A stretch of DNA of 64,000 bases, from contig NZ_BMKA01000001.1 in NCBI RefSeq assembly GCF_014643735.1, forward strand, positions 868,001 to 932,000, read 5' to 3'. Source of the DNA: Neptunicoccus cionae. Lineage in GTDB: Bacteria; Pseudomonadota; Alphaproteobacteria; Rhodobacterales; Rhodobacteraceae. Shown piece after piece: positions 1 through 7,665 of the stretch (the first letter of the stretch is position 1; each line of letters starts with the position of its first letter). The notes under the pieces were generated by a model, which ran no database searches, had not been told where the DNA came from, and saw only the letters and a program-made list of their open reading frames with translations. The position numbers were made by a program, and so were the translations under genes.

Positions 1-150
1 TATATCCCGTCACAGGTCGGTTCCGGCCTGCCGGACTGGACCGTGATTGCAGCGGGGACGTTCCTGTTCCTGATCCCCGTGGCGATTTTCACCTTCCTTC
101 TGCGCAATCACTTGCTGCGTGGCATGTCCTTTGGAGCAATCCGCAAATGA
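1..150 (+). CDS. Sugar ABC transporter permease, C-terminal end (partial)
   Basis: The window opens inside this gene, and only the last 49 codons are visible. They encode a hydrophobic segment (about residues 15-36 of the fragment) followed by a short basic tail ending HLLRGMSFGAIRK. That tail is typical of the MalG-like inner-membrane permeases of carbohydrate ABC importers. The stop codon overlaps the start of the next gene as ATGA, so translation is probably coupled. Two ATPase genes follow in the same operon, which fits a sugar importer. The rest of the importer (a second permease and the binding protein) is presumably upstream, outside the window. Confidence 0.8.
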   Translation, partial: YIPSQVGSGLPDWTVIAAGTFLFLIPVAIFTFLLRNHLLRGMSFGAIRK

Positions 151-434
151 GTTTTCGAGAATTAAACTACCGCTTTCTGGCACCGGGCGCACAGACGCTG
201 ATGATCCTCGGGATTATCGCGCTCTGCCAACCCTGGAGCGAGTTTTTCCACCGCTACGGGCTGACCATGACGCTGTTCGGGCTGATCGCCTTTCTGGTGA
301 CATCGAAAATCAGCCCCGATGCGCCGGTTCAGGACGATTTCGTTGACGAGAGCGCCGATGTGCTGGAACTACACGGGGAACAGCCGGACGACGTTCGCGA
401 AAAGGGCAGCTACAAAGACGGGGGGATCGTCTGA
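147..434 (+). CDS. Small two-helix membrane protein in sugar ABC transporter operon
   Basis: This 95-residue protein has two predicted membrane helices (about residues 14-31 and 38-55) and an acidic hydrophilic tail. It starts with an ATGA overlap on the permease stop and ends with an ATGA overlap on the first ATPase, so it is embedded in the transporter operon. I see no catalytic motif. Small membrane proteins occur in some ABC importer operons, for example those for glycerol that also have two ATPases, so an accessory role in the importer is a reasonable inference. I do not recognise a named family with confidence. Confidence 0.75.
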   Translation: MSFRELNYRFLAPGAQTLMILGIIALCQPWSEFFHRYGLTMTLFGLIAFLVTSKISPDAPVQDDFVDESADVLELHGEQPDDVREKGSYKDGGIV

Positions 435-1534
435 TGGCACAGATTGACATGCGCAACGTGCAGAAATTTTTCGGCGCCAATCAGGTGCTTAAGGATCTGG
501 ACCTGACGATTGAAGACGGAGAGTTCGTGGTGATGCTGGGGCAATCCGGCGGTGGCAAGACGACCGCTTTGCGGGCGATTGCAGGGCTGGAAACCGTGAC
601 ATCGGGGCAAATCCTGATTGATGGAGCGGAGATGCAGCACAAAAAGGCTGCTGATCGCGATATCGCCTTTGTGTTCCAGTCGTTCTCTCTCTACCCGCAC
701 ATGACCGTGCGCGAAAATATCTCCTTCCCACTGCGCGCTGTGCGGTTGGGCGCGGCTGACCGCGAAAAAGCGGTGAATGAAGTCGCCGAAGTCCTGCAAA
801 TCACCGAGCATCTGGATAACAAGCCTTCCGCGCTGTCCGGCGGTGATATGCAGCGGGTGGCAATCGGGCGTGCGCTGGTGCGCCGTCCCAAGGCGCTGTT
901 GATGGACGAGCCGCTTGGCGTGCTGGACGCCAAACTGCGCGAACAGATGCGTGCGGAAATCAAACGGCTGCACATCGCGCGGGGGTCCACTTCGGTTTAT
1001 GTGACCCACGATCAGGTCGAAGCCATGTCGCTGGCGGATCGCATCGTGATCCTGCATGACGGCGTGCTGCAACAGGTCGGCGCACCGGAGGAAGTTTACC
1101 TTCATCCAACTAATGCTTTCGTGGCGAAATTTGTTGGCAGTCCGGTGATGAACATCCAAGACGCAGCCTTCAGCGGCCTGAACGGCAGTTCCGCGGTGCA
1201 TATTGGCGGTGCGCAAAGCGGCTTTCACTTCCCCGAACAACTGGTCAACCATGTGCGCAATACAGGTCAGCCGATATCCCTTGGCGTGCGTCCCGAAGCT
1301 GTGTTGCTCTCGCATGAGGCGCAGGACGGGTATCTTGCAGCGCAGACCAGCAATATTGAGCCGCTCGGTAGCCATGACATTGTGGATGTGCTTGTGGGGG
1401 AAACCGTGCTGCGGGCCCGCACTGAAAGCGGTTTTGTCGCGCGCGAAGGCCAGCAGGTGTTTGTGAATATTGATCCGGCGCAGGCCCATTTCTTTGACGG
1501 GGCGTCGGGCTTGAATTTGAGAGAGGCGAACTGA
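434..1534 (+). CDS. Sugar ABC transporter ATP-binding protein (first of two)
   Basis: This 366-residue ATPase of the MalK/UgpC type energises carbohydrate uptake at the cytoplasmic face of the inner membrane. Walker A is GQSGGGKT (residues 36-43, K42), the signature is LSGGD (134-138), Walker B is ALLMDE (154-159) and the switch histidine is in THDQ (H192). The C-terminal third has the regulatory beta-domain seen in UgpC-like proteins (GVRPEAV motif). The signature has Asp where LSGGQ is usual, and the D-loop reads LGVLDA, so it differs from its neighbour. Start and stop both overlap adjacent genes as ATGA. It probably pairs with the next ATPase as a heterodimer. Confidence 0.9.
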   Translation: MAQIDMRNVQKFFGANQVLKDLDLTIEDGEFVVMLGQSGGGKTTALRAIAGLETVTSGQILIDGAEMQHKKAADRDIAFVFQSFSLYPHMTVRENISFPLRAVRLGAADREKAVNEVAEVLQITEHLDNKPSALSGGDMQRVAIGRALVRRPKALLMDEPLGVLDAKLREQMRAEIKRLHIARGSTSVYVTHDQVEAMSLADRIVILHDGVLQQVGAPEEVYLHPTNAFVAKFVGSPVMNIQDAAFSGLNGSSAVHIGGAQSGFHFPEQLVNHVRNTGQPISLGVRPEAVLLSHEAQDGYLAAQTSNIEPLGSHDIVDVLVGETVLRARTESGFVAREGQQVFVNIDPAQAHFFDGASGLNLREAN

Positions 1535-2601
1535 TGGCTGACATTACGCTACAGGGGATCAACAAAAGCTTTGGTCAAAACCGCGCCCTGCGCAATCTCG
1601 ATCTTGAGATCAAGGATGGTGAGTTCTTTGTCCTTTTGGGGCAGACCGGCGCTGGCAAAACCACAACCCTTCGGGTGATTGCAGGGCTGGAAGAGCCTGA
1701 CAATGGCAAGGTGCTGATCGATGGGATGGACGCCACCAACTGGAACGCTGCGCAGCGGGATGTGGCTTTGGTGTTGCAGCAATATTCGCTCTATCCGCGC
1801 CTGACGGTGCGGGGCAATCTGGAATTTCCGCTAAAATCGCGGACCCAGAATTTTACGCCGGAGCAGATCAAGGAAAGGGTCGATAAAGCAGCGGAGACAC
1901 TACAAATCACCCGCCTGCTGGATCGCAAGGTGGAACGCCTGTCCGGCGGAGAGATGCAGCGTGTGTCGATCGGACGGGCCATCGTGCGCGAACCTCGTGT
2001 GTTCCTGATGGACGAACCGCTATCGGCCCTTGATGCCAACCTGCGCGACGTGCTTCGGGTGGAGCTGAAAAAACTGCACAACGAACTGGGCGCGACCTTT
2101 GTGTTTGTAACTCACGACCAGATAGAGGCTATGTCGATGGGCGATAAAGTCGGCGTGCTGAACAAGGGCCAGCTGGTGCAGGTCGGCACCCCGTCGGAAA
2201 TTTACAATAACCCGCTGAACACTTTTGTTGCCGGATCGGTCGGCACGCCGCCGATGAACCTGATGAACGGCACGCTTGAGGGCGGTGAGGCGCGTATCGA
2301 CAACGGGTTCAGCCTGCCAGTAACCGCGATAGGGGCCGGGGCAGGGCAGCCGTTGAAGTTTGGCGTGCGCCCTGAAGATCTAGTGCTTGAAAGCGGTGCG
2401 CCGGTGGAAGGGCGTGTCTTTGATGTCGAAGATCACGGCGTGATCAAAATCCTGACAATCGATGTGGGACAAAACCGTCTGCACGCGACCGTATCGGCCC
2501 AAATGAAAGTGGCGCTGGATGATGCTGTCCGGTTTGGTTGGAAGGCGGATAAGGTGTTGTTATTCGACCAGAAAAACGGCCGCAATCTGGCTTACGCCTA
2601 A
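1534..2601 (+). CDS. Sugar ABC transporter ATP-binding protein (second of two)
   Basis: This 355-residue MalK/UgpC-type ATPase has Walker A GQTGAGKT (residues 36-43), signature LSGGE (136-140), Walker B VFLMDE (156-161), D-loop ALDA and switch H194, followed by the C-terminal regulatory domain with GVRPEDL. It is clearly homologous to the preceding ATPase but differs along its whole length, so this is not a recent duplication. Operons with two distinct ATPases occur among polyol and glycerol importers. It is the last gene of the rightward transporter operon and converges, 5 bases apart, on the leftward hydroxyacid dehydrogenase gene. Confidence 0.9.
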   Translation: MADITLQGINKSFGQNRALRNLDLEIKDGEFFVLLGQTGAGKTTTLRVIAGLEEPDNGKVLIDGMDATNWNAAQRDVALVLQQYSLYPRLTVRGNLEFPLKSRTQNFTPEQIKERVDKAAETLQITRLLDRKVERLSGGEMQRVSIGRAIVREPRVFLMDEPLSALDANLRDVLRVELKKLHNELGATFVFVTHDQIEAMSMGDKVGVLNKGQLVQVGTPSEIYNNPLNTFVAGSVGTPPMNLMNGTLEGGEARIDNGFSLPVTAIGAGAGQPLKFGVRPEDLVLESGAPVEGRVFDVEDHGVIKILTIDVGQNRLHATVSAQMKVALDDAVRFGWKADKVLLFDQKNGRNLAYA

Positions 2602-2606
2602 ATAGG

Positions 2607-3593
2607 TCAAGGCGCGGGAAACCGCGCCTTAAAGGCTGGCAGAGCCTCCGGGTTGCACAGGTTGTCCGGCGTATCCCCCGCCAGAATTTGCGCTGTAATC
2701 TCGGTCACTTTTTGCCCCAGCCGCAACATGCTTTCTTCGGTAATCCCCGCCATATGGGGCGTCAAAACCACGTTGCCAAGCGTCATAAGCGGGTGGTCGA
2801 TGGGCAGGGGTTGTTGGTTAAAAACATCTATCGCCGCGCCGCCCAGATGCCCGGATTGGAGCGCCTCGATCAGCGCGTTTTCCACCACCACAGGCCCGCG
2901 CGCAACATTCACAAGGATCGCGCCCGGCTTCATGGACCCGATGGCGGTGGCGTCGATCAACCCGCGCGTTTCATCGGTTAGCGGGCAGCTGAGAACCAGA
3001 ATATCCGACCGTTCCAACAGCTCCGTCAGGGAAACAGCTTCCACCGTTTCGGGCAGTTTGTCAGGGCTGCGGGTGTGGGAAATCACTGACATCCCAAACC
3101 CGTTCTGCGCCATACCTGACAGGGCTGTGCCAATATTCCCAAAGCCGAGGATTCCAAGCGTGCGGCCCGAAATCTCGCGCCCTGTCGGGGAGTGACGGCG
3201 GCCGTGTTCCCAGCCGCCAGCGTGCAAATCCCGTGTCACCATCGGGTTCTTGCGCAGTAACGACATAGCCGACCAGATCGCGTGCTCTGCTACCGTCACC
3301 GCGTTGGCCCCACGCACGTTCGTGACCATGACGCCTGCATTGGTGCAATCCTCCATCGGGATCATATCGAGCCCCGCGCCGTGGCGAACAGTTGCCATAA
3401 GTCCCTGTTCGCGCGCAATAATTTCCGCCGGAATAGGGGCGCGAACCACAATGATATTTGCACCGACAGACTCCGCAAGGATCGCTTCGGGGGTCGGGGC
3501 AGACGCCACTTTCAGCGTGCCAAGCTGTCCGAGCTCTTCGCTCACATCAGGGTGCAGACTGTGGGTGGAGAAAATTACAGGGGTCTCGGGCAT
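2607..3593 (-). CDS. D-2-hydroxyacid dehydrogenase family protein
   Basis: This 328-residue protein belongs to the D-isomer-specific 2-hydroxyacid dehydrogenase family (PGDH/GyaR type), which reduces 2-keto acids with NAD(P)H or the reverse. The Rossmann motif is GILGFGNIG (residues 147-155). The catalytic Arg is in NVARG (R232) and the His is in TPH (H280). The acid normally found as Glu before Pro in this region is Gln here (DVFNQQP, Q261), so the usual Arg-Glu-His set is incomplete. The ATG at 3593 has a GGAG upstream. It is the last gene of the leftward sugar-acid operon, 13 bases after the GntR gene, and may reduce or oxidise an acid made by the dehydratase. Confidence 0.85.
   Translation of the reverse strand: MPETPVIFSTHSLHPDVSEELGQLGTLKVASAPTPEAILAESVGANIIVVRAPIPAEIIAREQGLMATVRHGAGLDMIPMEDCTNAGVMVTNVRGANAVTVAEHAIWSAMSLLRKNPMVTRDLHAGGWEHGRRHSPTGREISGRTLGILGFGNIGTALSGMAQNGFGMSVISHTRSPDKLPETVEAVSLTELLERSDILVLSCPLTDETRGLIDATAIGSMKPGAILVNVARGPVVVENALIEALQSGHLGGAAIDVFNQQPLPIDHPLMTLGNVVLTPHMAGITEESMLRLGQKVTEITAQILAGDTPDNLCNPEALPAFKARFPAP
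2609..2630. terminator. Convergent GC-rich hairpin with GAAA loop
   Basis: A perfect 9-bp inverted repeat (AAGGCGCGG / CCGCGCCTT) closes on a GAAA tetraloop. It lies just after the ATPase stop codon and inside the last codons of the convergent dehydrogenase gene. Position and stability suggest it ends both transcripts. The T-tracts on either strand are poor, so it may be an mRNA 3'-end stabiliser, not a textbook terminator. Confidence 0.5.
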
Positions 3594-3606
3594 GGCGTGG
3601 CTCCGG

Positions 3607-4305
3607 TTATTTGGGGGTGTTTTCGCCGGTCGGTTCCAGCAGCTCTGACCAGTAACTGCGGGCGTTGCGCAAGTGGGAATTCATCAGCGCCTTGGCCAGT
3701 GATCCGTCCCGATTAACCAGCGCATCGAAGATTTGCATGTGATCCGCGTGGGATTTGCGACTGCGTTCTTCTTTTTCAAAATAGACCGGTAAGCGGCTCT
3801 CGCTCAGCACGTAAAAAGTTGTGCAGATATTGTGGAAGATGGAATTCTGGGTCGCCCGCACGATTTCAAGGTGGAACTCATGGTCAAGCCGGGCGAGCCC
3901 TTCACCATCGGCAATCCTCTCCTCACTCGCTCTAAGGATTTCACGCAACCGCTCGAAGTTTTCTTCAGTGGCGCGTTCTGCGGCCAGTTCTGCGGCCTGA
4001 ATCTCGTGGATTTTGCGAACCTCTACGGCTTCGTAAATCTGCATTGGTTCCAATGGGATGCCGGCGCGGGCATAAAATGCCATCTGCTCAATTCCGTGCT
4101 GGTTTTCTTTAACGTAGATTCCCGATTTGGCACGTCGCTCGATCAATTCCATCGCTTCGAGAATGGCCAAAGCCTCACGGATCTGGCCGCGGCTGACCTC
4201 GAAATGCTCTGCCAATTCCCGCTCTGAGGGCGCTTTGCCCGAGTTGGATTTTGCCACCGTTAACAGATAGCTGGCCAATGTTGGAAGGAACTGATTTTCC
4301 TGCAT
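3607..4305 (-). CDS. GntR-family transcriptional regulator (FCD type)
   Basis: This 232-residue regulator has an N-terminal winged helix (about residues 10-75, with SERELAEHFEVSRGQIREAL as the recognition region) and an all-helical FCD effector domain (about 85-215), in which DHEFHLEIV carries likely metal-ligating Asp and His residues. FCD regulators usually sense sugar acids or other small carboxylates and repress neighbouring catabolic genes. The ATG follows AGGGG and lies two bases beyond the stop codon of the dehydratase gene, so the two are co-translated. Likely operators are the two TGGT-N3-ACCA palindromes in the divergent region at the head of this operon. Confidence 0.88.
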   Translation of the reverse strand: MQENQFLPTLASYLLTVAKSNSGKAPSERELAEHFEVSRGQIREALAILEAMELIERRAKSGIYVKENQHGIEQMAFYARAGIPLEPMQIYEAVEVRKIHEIQAAELAAERATEENFERLREILRASEERIADGEGLARLDHEFHLEIVRATQNSIFHNICTTFYVLSESRLPVYFEKEERSRKSHADHMQIFDALVNRDGSLAKALMNSHLRNARSYWSELLEPTGENTPK

Positions 4306-4306
4306 T

Positions 4307-5476
4307 TTACCCCTGAATTGCGTAGGCTCTGACGGCAGCCTCGTTCATATCTAAACCTATACCCGGAGTTTCGGGAATTGCAATCATACCATCGCTGACT
4401 GTGACCGGCGCATTGGACAATTCATGGATCATCGGGTTGGCCCCGAGCGAGAATTCAACCGTAAAGGCCGCTGGCGACGCCGCGCAGACCTGAAGGCCCG
4501 CAAAGAAGCAGGGGGCACCGGCCCACAAATGCGGGGCAAGGCGCAGGTTGAAAGCGCTGGCAAGCGTGCCGATTTTCATCGCCTCTGAAATACCGCCACA
4601 GTTGGCGGGGTCGGGCTGGAATATGTCTGCAGAACGCAAGGTCGCCAGATCGCGGAAATCAAAGCGGGTTGCCTCGGATTCTCCGGCGGCTATGGGGATG
4701 TGGGTGCTGGCGCGCAGTTCTGCCATGCCCTGTTTGTCGTCGCCCGTCACAGGTTCCTCAAACCACGCCAGATCCGCGTCGCGGCACAAATAAGCAAAGC
4801 GCTTGGCCCCAGCCACGGTAAACGTACCATGGGAATCAACCATGATATCCACATCCGGCCCAAGCGCCTTGCGCGCGGCAAGAACCCTCTCTGCCGAGCC
4901 GTTCGGGGAGGGGTCCATCGCGCCAACGCGCATTTTTACGGCCCTGAACCCGCCCTTATCAATGTAGGACTGAAGCTGTTTGCCGATGTTGTCTTTGTCA
5001 GCCCAACCGCCAGAAGCATAGGCCTGCATCCGGTCCGCCTTGCGCCCGCCGAGCAACTGCCAGACTGGTTTACTCTCTGATTTTCCAAGAATATCCCAAA
5101 GCGCGATGTCGACGGCGCTGATGGCTGCGATGGACATACCGCGCCGTGCGAAATCGGGCATGGAATGACCGGCGATGGCGGATTTTTCGGCCCGCACGCC
5201 GTTGTAAAGGTCTTCCCAGATCACCGAAACGTCGGCCGGATCTCGCCCGACGATACGCGGCCCGAACTCGTGGTTCAGCAGATGCACCAGCGTACCATAA
5301 TGTCCCGCACTGCCAGCTGCGTTCTTGCCTTCGCCCCATCCGACAATGCCGTCTTCGGTTTCCAGCCGCAAAATCGCCGCATCAAAGGTGCGCAGCCGAC
5401 CGAAATCGCTGACATGCTGTTGTTCGGTTTCAATGGGAATCTGCACCCACCAGGCCTGAGCCGATTTTATGCGCAT
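4307..5476 (-). CDS. Mandelate racemase/muconate lactonizing (enolase superfamily) sugar-acid dehydratase-like protein
   Basis: This 389-residue enolase-superfamily protein has an N-terminal capping domain (about 1-125) and a TIM barrel. Visible active-site features fit the mandelate racemase subgroup: KMR (K181, R183), the metal ligands D214 (DSHG), E240 (FEEP) and E266 (GES), and H316 (APHLW) with D289 as a likely partner. Members with this set mostly dehydrate aldonic or uronic acids to 2-keto-3-deoxy acids. The KxR pattern does not let me name a substrate. SD GAGG lies 8 bases before the ATG. It is the second gene of the leftward operon, between a TIM-barrel epimerase and the GntR regulator. 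Confidence 0.87.
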   Translation of the reverse strand: MRIKSAQAWWVQIPIETEQQHVSDFGRLRTFDAAILRLETEDGIVGWGEGKNAAGSAGHYGTLVHLLNHEFGPRIVGRDPADVSVIWEDLYNGVRAEKSAIAGHSMPDFARRGMSIAAISAVDIALWDILGKSESKPVWQLLGGRKADRMQAYASGGWADKDNIGKQLQSYIDKGGFRAVKMRVGAMDPSPNGSAERVLAARKALGPDVDIMVDSHGTFTVAGAKRFAYLCRDADLAWFEEPVTGDDKQGMAELRASTHIPIAAGESEATRFDFRDLATLRSADIFQPDPANCGGISEAMKIGTLASAFNLRLAPHLWAGAPCFFAGLQVCAASPAAFTVEFSLGANPMIHELSNAPVTVSDGMIAIPETPGIGLDMNEAAVRAYAIQG

Positions 5477-5500
5477 GACGTATCCTCGGGTTGTTTTAAG

Positions 5501-5529
5501 CCGGGCGCGTTGGGAGATGACGCGCCCGG
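5501..5529 (-). other. Intercistronic GC-rich inverted repeat
   Basis: A perfect 10-bp inverted repeat (CCGGGCGCGT / ACGCGCCCGG) with a 9-base loop fills much of the gap between the epimerase stop and the dehydratase start. No T-tract follows on the minus strand. It is more likely an mRNA-processing or stabilising hairpin, or a partial terminator, than a full terminator. Confidence 0.5.
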
Positions 5530-5551
5530 ACAGGAACAGGGCGGACCCCGT

Positions 5552-6439
5552 TTACTTCATCAAGGGAAGAAGGGTTTCTGCGGTGATTTCCATCTGCCGC
5601 GCGTAGAAATCCTCGGCCAATAAGGACGAGCCGTGATCCTCAATGAACTTCAACTGCTCGGGTGAGATATCCACCGGATTTTTCTCAACCATATCGGGGT
5701 AGGGAGCCGCTGGCGTGCGGTCCAGAGGGGCCACAAACTCGTTGGTGAGCGCACCGTCATAGCCGATTTCTTTCAAGGTCTTAACGATCTTGGGCCAGTC
5801 AAGATGCCCCAACCCCGCAGCAAAGCGGTTGTTGTCGGCAACGTGGAAGTCGAACAGACGGTCACCGGCAAGGCGGATCGCGTCAAACATGTCGTCCTCC
5901 TCGATATTGAGGTGGAAGGCATCAAGGCAAACGCCGCATTCAGGGCTGACCGCATCCGCCAGCGCCAGCGCCTGTGCGCAGCGGTTGAACAGATAGGTTT
6001 CAAACCGGTTGAGCGGCTCCACCGCGATTTTTACGCCGACTTTTTGGGCGTGGTGAAAACACTCACGGGTCGCATCGACCACCCATTCCCATTCTTCTTC
6101 CGGTGTACCGTCCGGCACAACCTTACCCACCGTAGCGGGCACCAGCGTGATAATCTCGCCTTCCAGTTCAGACACCATCGTCAGCACGTTTTTGACGTAA
6201 TCCACAGTACGTTCGCGCTGGCCTTGATCCTTGGCCGCCAGATTGCGATCACCGAGCGTCAAGGTCACAGCCCCCCAGCAGCGCATACCGGTGTCTTTCA
6301 GCAGCGCGCGGGTTTCCTTGGTGTCGTACTGATCCGGCTCGCCCGAAATCTCGATGCTTTCATAGCCGTATTGTTTGATCCGGCGCACGGTCGTCTCCAG
6401 CGGTTCCGCGCGCATCCAGTTGTGTGTCGAAAGATGCAT
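5552..6439 (-). CDS. Sugar phosphate isomerase/epimerase family TIM-barrel protein
   Basis: This 295-residue protein has the AP-endonuclease-2-like TIM barrel of xylose isomerase-like epimerases. Four predicted metal ligands are visible: E141 (VEPLNRFE), D173 (CLDAFH), H199 (FHVAD) and E234 (TNEF). The EPLNRFE block is shared with D-tagatose/D-psicose 3-epimerases, so a keto-sugar epimerase is the closest guess, but the substrate is unknown. I start it at the ATG preceded by GGAGG with 6-base spacing; an upstream in-frame start lacks that signal. It heads the leftward operon with the dehydratase, GntR regulator and hydroxyacid dehydrogenase, and diverges from a homologous gene. Confidence 0.85.
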   Translation of the reverse strand: MHLSTHNWMRAEPLETTVRRIKQYGYESIEISGEPDQYDTKETRALLKDTGMRCWGAVTLTLGDRNLAAKDQGQRERTVDYVKNVLTMVSELEGEIITLVPATVGKVVPDGTPEEEWEWVVDATRECFHHAQKVGVKIAVEPLNRFETYLFNRCAQALALADAVSPECGVCLDAFHLNIEEDDMFDAIRLAGDRLFDFHVADNNRFAAGLGHLDWPKIVKTLKEIGYDGALTNEFVAPLDRTPAAPYPDMVEKNPVDISPEQLKFIEDHGSSLLAEDFYARQMEITAETLLPLMK

Positions 6440-6517
6440 TCCTGTCCTCCCAAAGGTCTGTTTCACACCCGTATTGCCCCTGCGCTTTTGCGCCTTGCGC
6501 CAAGGGAGTGCTTAAAT

Positions 6518-6528
6518 TGGTTAGACCA
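6518..6528. promoter_or_regulatory. Candidate GntR/FCD operator 1 (TGGT-N3-ACCA)
   Basis: TGGTTAGACCA is a perfect inverted repeat with a 3-base centre, in the context ATTGGTTAGACCAGATA. FadR/FCD-type GntR regulators typically bind short palindromes of the form TGGT-N3-ACCA. It lies about 80 bases upstream of the leftward operon's first start codon. Confidence 0.65.
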
Positions 6529-6684
6529 GATAGCATCGAATTTTCTGATTGGTCAAGGGCTGGTTTTCGGGTTTTTAAACGTACTTACCAAACGGAAAAC
6601 ACGGTTTATCCCATAAAATTGGGTTGATTGGCTCAATTTCAGGATTTCGGCAGGATAAATTCCCTTTGAAGTGCTCTTCTATTT

Positions 6685-6695
6685 TGGTATGACCA
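6685..6695. promoter_or_regulatory. Candidate GntR/FCD operator 2 (TGGT-N3-ACCA)
   Basis: TGGTATGACCA repeats the arms of the first site, and the flanks are also similar (TTTGGTATGACCAGATTA). It lies about 70 bases before the rightward operon's start codon and 167 bases from site 1. One site faces each operon, as expected for one repressor controlling both. Confidence 0.65.
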
Positions 6696-6765
6696 GATTA
6701 AGCGCGCTGCCGAGTCTCTTGGTTGGGTCTCATAAAGCGCCGTAGGGAGCCTTTGGGAGGTGGGA

Positions 6766-7638
6766 ATGAAAATCGGAATGTGCATGTTTTTATGGACCAC
6801 CCATATCGGGCCGGAGCATGAACCCCTGCTGGCTTCGATCAAGGAGGTTGGTTTTGACGGGGTGGAAATTCCCGTCTTTGAAGGCACGCCCGAACATTAC
6901 CGCGACACCGCAGCGATGCTGGATCGGATCGGGCTGGAGCGCACGGCGGTGTCGGCGATGGGCGATCCGGACATGAACCTGATCTCCGGGGATGCGGCGA
7001 CCCGCAAGGCGGGGCTGGAATTTATGGACTGGGCCTTTGACTGTACCGCAGCGCTTGGGGCGACGCAGATTAGCGGGCCTTTGCACTCCACCCTCGGCGC
7101 GTTCAGCGGGGAAGGGCCGAGCAAGGCGGAAATCGGACACTTCATCGAAACCCAAAGACAGCTTGGGGATCTGGCGGCCAGTCGCGGCGTGGTGGTCGGG
7201 CTGGAGGCGCTGAACCGGTTTGAATGCTATCTGGTGAACACAATGGACGCGCTTTGCGGCCATGTGCGCAAGATTAACCACCCCAACATTACCGCCATGT
7301 ACGACACATTTCACGCCAATATCGAAGAAACTGACCCGATCGGCGCGCTGACCCGAAACGCGGACGTAATTAGCCACATTCATATATCTGAAAACGATCG
7401 CGGAGTGCCGGGGCGTGGCAATATCCCTTGGGCCGACACCTTCAAGGCAATTGAACAGACCGGATATAACGACTGGCTGACGATTGAATCTTTCGGTCGC
7501 GGGCTGCCCGATCTGGCCGCCGCCACCAAAGTCTGGCGCGATTTTGCGGACAGTCCCGAACAGGTTTACCGCGAAGGCTATGTCCATATTCGCGCCTGTA
7601 TGGAAAAGGCGGGGCTGAACACGCAGTATTTTTTTTGA
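6766..7638 (+). CDS. Sugar phosphate isomerase/epimerase family TIM-barrel protein
   Basis: This 290-residue TIM-barrel protein resembles D-tagatose/D-psicose 3-epimerases. It has LEALNRFE (E147), MYDTFHANIEE (D180), HIHISEN (H206) and TIESF (E241) as the four metal ligands, followed by the DRGVPGRGNIPW loop typical of that family. The ATG is chosen because GGGAGG sits 5 bases before it; an in-frame GTG two codons upstream overlaps that site. It shares the NRFE and HxNIEE blocks with the first leftward gene across the divergent promoter, so the two are paralogues. It heads a rightward operon with a third isomerase and a dehydrogenase. Confidence 0.87.
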   Translation: MKIGMCMFLWTTHIGPEHEPLLASIKEVGFDGVEIPVFEGTPEHYRDTAAMLDRIGLERTAVSAMGDPDMNLISGDAATRKAGLEFMDWAFDCTAALGATQISGPLHSTLGAFSGEGPSKAEIGHFIETQRQLGDLAASRGVVVGLEALNRFECYLVNTMDALCGHVRKINHPNITAMYDTFHANIEETDPIGALTRNADVISHIHISENDRGVPGRGNIPWADTFKAIEQTGYNDWLTIESFGRGLPDLAAATKVWRDFADSPEQVYREGYVHIRACMEKAGLNTQYFF

Positions 7639-7665
7639 GACAACAGAGTTGAGGAAGGTGCAATT

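Larger units (their letters stand above)
6440..6765. promoter_or_regulatory. Divergent control region of the sugar locus
   Basis: This 326-base gap separates the leftward four-gene operon from the rightward three-gene operon. It has no credible open frame, is AT-richer than its surroundings, and contains two matching palindromes described separately. Both operons must be transcribed from here. I could not assign clear -35/-10 boxes. Confidence 0.7.

Noticed and set aside
410-1489. Long open frame on the minus strand across the first ATPase gene
   Set aside because: It is antisense to a clear ABC ATPase, has no recognisable motif, and arises from the high-GC codon pattern.
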